Shown: positions 61,254 through 64,000 of the stretch, piece after piece | How the letters are laid out: each line of letters starts with the position of its first letter | How positions within the stretch are numbered: position 1 is the first letter of the stretch | Assembly: GCF_933775445.1 (NCBI RefSeq) | Contig: NC_065873.1 | Location: 62,001-126,000 of the forward strand | Length of the DNA stretch: 64,000 bases | Origin: Argentina anserina | Lineage: Eukaryota; Streptophyta; Magnoliopsida; Rosales; Rosaceae | Direction: 5' to 3' | The notes under the pieces: generated by a model | What the model was told of the DNA's origin: nothing | What the model saw: only the letters and a program-made list of their open reading frames with translations | Database searches by the model: none | Translations under genes and position numbers: made by a program

Positions 61254-61859
61254 TAGCTTGGTTTCCTGGTTTTGAAGGTGATATGGAGCTAAGGAAACAA
61301 TAGCAGTGGATTTTAATGGAGCAATTTAAGTTTAGAATAATGTGGTACATTGAGGACAAACGGATGAAGAGAACTATGTAATGGTGATATTTTGTGGCCG
61401 GCAATTGATAAAATAAATAAATAAAAAGGGAAGTTGAGCAAAGTTAAACTCTCCACATATTTAATGGTTCAAACTGTAATGGAAATGAAAGGTGACAAAT
61501 CTAGTTTGCATGATTTAAATAACAGGTTAGTTGGAGAGAGCGAAGAAGACACAGAGAGATACATATATTGCACAAATGCATGAATAATTGAAATGTTACA
61601 AAATGTGAATATATGCATGCCGGCCTACCAAAGGGTCCAAAGCCTGCCCAGGTTGGCTCATGCGTTTTTTTGGTTTTTATTTGAAAAATGAAACTCTAGC
61701 ATCCATGCATGGAAGCTCTTAATCGGTATTGACTTTTCAAAACTCTTAACCAATTTAGGCATTGCCCTGCATTGAAGATTGAACAGTGCTACTAGAATCC
61801 AATCATACACGACAGAACTAATTTTGATTCAATCTCATCACTACGTACAAGGGAACTAA
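61254..61859. other. Upstream region of the BBE-like gene
   Basis: AT-rich promoter region. A TTTATTTATTTTATC stretch on the minus strand at about 61408-61422 is a weak TATA candidate. Nothing else was recognised. Confidence 0.35.
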
Positions 61860-61867
61860 GTCATGAC

Positions 61868-62579
61868 CGGTGATGGATCCAGGAATTGAGACCGGGTGGG
61901 ACTTAAATTTACACTAACAAAATTTTGACGGTAGTTTAATATAAAAATTGAAAATAAGCTAAATAATCATCTCAATACATCACAAAATAAGCTAAATAAT
62001 CATCCCAATATATCACAAAATATATCAACTTAATATAAATCAAAATATCTAGCTCCTAGCCAATTTTAGAGAGCATAGTGGCGCACTGCGTCAGTGCCGT
62101 CAGATAGAAGAATTTGCCTAAAGCTAAAAAAGAGAGGTGCCTATTTTGTTTAATTGCAACTAGCAAGTTTCCTTGGTCTGTTTTATTAATGACTAGCATT
62201 CCAACACGCTCCATGCGCGTGCAAAAGGGCTGCACACAACCTTAACGTACTTCAATTTTCTCAAAAATAAACTAAAAAGTAAGATATATATACAATAGAA
62301 AGAAAAAAACGTAGTCTTCAATTTTCTCATAAAAAAAACTAATTAGATGTGAAACAAACCCAAAAAATATTCGAACACGACTTTGAATATGATTTGGGTG
62401 TCGGGCTGTTGTTATAACAACAATCAGAGTTTATTGTTTCGGGTGGGATTCGTTATATATATTAGGGGTAATTGATTATTAACCTAATTACCCCTTAATT
62501 AAATGTAGCTTTTATTTTTTCCCCCAAAATTTTGGGTGGGACTTGAGTCCCAGGCTAGCATGCTGTGGCTCCACCCCTG
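61868..62579. mobile_element. Non-autonomous hAT element, 712 bp
   Basis: An 8-bp repeat GTCATGAC occurs at 61860-61867 and 62580-62587. The right end, reverse-complemented, begins CAGGGGTGGAGCCACAGC, a textbook hAT terminus. The left end CGGTGATGGATCCAGGAATT is its diverged partner. A GGGTGGGACTT motif just inside one end recurs inverted in the other. It has no coding sequence. Confidence 0.82.
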
Positions 62580-62587
62580 GTCATGAC

Positions 62588-63095
62588 CAATAGCCTGCCT
62601 TTATTCTGAAACTCAGTATCTACACAACTCTATATAGCACACTAGAACGAAGTAAACGCACTGTTGGTTAAGAATAGATACAGAGGTAGCAAGAATAGCA
62701 TGCAGCTAGATAATATACTAAAACGAAAAGCGCTCAAAAATTTCACTAAGTTTTGAATAATGCAAATTACCTTTAGTCTAAAATTCATAATGAAACCATC
62801 CAAAAAAACACATGATTACAAATAGTTTTAGATAAGTGGTTCAAACAACATCTGAACAATTTTCACGAATCACACGTGCATCGTAAAAAAATGAGGCTAG
62901 AGTAAAAAAAAAAAACAGTGCCCATTCTTGAATTCAGTACAATACATTACGCTTACTATGAGATGATTCATAGAAAACTACGATGAACTTTTCTTAAAGT
63001 TTATAAGTAGGCTTTCACAGTAAATAGAAATGACAGTATTTTAATTTCTATATTAAATCATGTACCATCAAAAGCTTTCCCTATCCATTACTGAT
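62588..63095. other. Intergenic, no gene seen
   Basis: AT-rich sequence with no recognised element between the hAT element and the possible gene at the right edge. Confidence 0.45.
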
Positions 63096-63118
63096 GCCTC
63101 CGATTGCAGCTTGACTGC

Positions 63119-63441
63119 TCAATAAAGGGACACCATCTGCCGTCTGGCTTCTTCCTTCTTTTCCTTCCCATATTTCTCTTTGGCTAATGCAAACTATTAT
63201 TGCCTTATAAAAGCAATACACGGGTTTCACTGAGTTTTGTTGAATCTGAGTAAGAAAATGACAACACTGTAAGTGCTATATGCATAGCACATAATGCTAA
63301 ACAGAAAGCTAAATAAAGAGCTGTTGTATAAACCTCAGGAAAATGAAGCCCATAATGGGCTGGCAAAAATTAAGCATCACATTTATCATATGCCTTTGAT
63401 CTTTCAATTACAACCTTTAAACTGTCATCCCTTGTCCTAAC
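63119..63441 (-). CDS. Possible 3' exons of an unidentified coiled-coil gene
   Basis: On the minus strand a good acceptor (TGGTTTGCAG) precedes VRTRDDSLKVVIERSKAYDK (63441 downward). A second exon-like stretch reads LAKEKYGKEKKEEARRQMVS and ends with a TGA at 63119-63121. Both are charged and coiled-coil-like. The junction between them is not settled: the first stretch runs into a TAA unless it splices at an internal GTGATG. Further exons would lie toward and beyond the window edge, for example IAKLKDLSYD reading from 64000. I do not recognise the family, and this could be a pseudogene. Confidence 0.35.
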
Positions 63442-64000
63442 CTGCAAACCAAAGTGTTCAGAATTTTAACAGTTTGGTACATGCTAGACAGATTGAGAGC
63501 AAATCGAATTGATGGCATTATAAAACAAAAGTAACATTAAGCACGAGAAGAAAAGGAGCTGAATGACTATTGGCTGACACCAGAATACAAGATGGAAACG
63601 TCATCATTATGGTCTATATGGAGCCCTATAATAACTATACGGAACTTAAGATACTACTATTGGTTACTTAATGTGCTGTATCAAATCACTAACTGGATAT
63701 ATTAGAAGTGTTGAAATCCACAATATTTATCTTCATTATAAAATTATTGGAGCCAGAAACAGAAAATGAAATTCTCAATTAAAGATCAAAGGTTTAGTCT
63801 GGCATGCGTGCAGCAAATGAGTTACCTGCCAGGAAGTTCAAGGTATACTAAAGAAGTTATTAGAAGAATAATTTTGGTTGAACCAATATGCAGACACGGA
63901 AAATTATTGGATTGAAAGAACTGCCAAATTCTCCAGCCAATTTTCTAAATAAACAGGGAACAAGATAAAAATCATATGACAAATCCTTAAGCTTCGCTAT
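63442..64000. other. Window edge, possible intron of the preceding gene
   Basis: Mostly AT-rich sequence without a long open frame. It is compatible with intron between the possible exons at 63119-63441 and more exons beyond the window. Confidence 0.3.

Overview
The window is nuclear DNA of a flowering plant, almost certainly a eudicot. Its genes carry many GT-AG introns and encode plant-type proteins: mitochondrial CLPX, fructokinase, a plastid-type cupin and a berberine-bridge-like oxidase. It is packed with plant transposons: hAT, PIF/Harbinger, Mutator-like MITEs, L1-type LINEs, Ty1/copia and large TG...CA LTR-like elements. I suspect Rosaceae from general appearance only and cannot prove it. 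There are no rRNA, CRISPR or prokaryotic features.

Four host genes look intact. (1) CLPX, 11654-19512, plus strand: 15 exons whose summed length (1932 nt) stays in frame, with a site II plus telo-box promoter pair upstream. (2) Fructokinase, 30042-31562, minus strand: 5 exons, 323 aa. (3) A small cupin gene, minus strand: exon 1 at 58923-59146 and exon 2 at 45275-45479, which join in frame across a 13.4 kb intron. (4) An intronless FAD-dependent BBE-like oxidase, 59589-61253, minus strand. The right edge may hold the last exons of a fifth gene.

The rest is layered transposon history, much of it datable by order of insertion. Left edge (1-1160): a processed ubiquitin-L40 pseudogene sits inside one arm of an inverted repeat that flanks a captured GATL glycosyltransferase fragment. 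1742-6214: a complete but dead hAT element with a perfect 8-bp target duplication. 20686-25750: a short LINE with only an ORF1-like gene, into whose first bases a 3.3 kb TG...CA element inserted. 26990-29900: about 3 kb of degenerate GTAACT minisatellite. 33401-42499: a decayed copia element whose 5' LTR is split by a 2.2 kb TG...CA element. 42708-43636: two Mutator-type MITEs, one carrying telomere-like repeats. 47490-57359: a full-length LINE with target duplication, itself split by a complete PIF/Harbinger element (52570-56399). This whole nest lies inside the cupin intron.

The most notable structure is the cupin gene: its two exons still splice in frame although about 10 kb of nested LINE/Harbinger and several MITEs separate them. 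I found no clearly new enzymatic or defence system. The least explained sequence is the GTAACT array.
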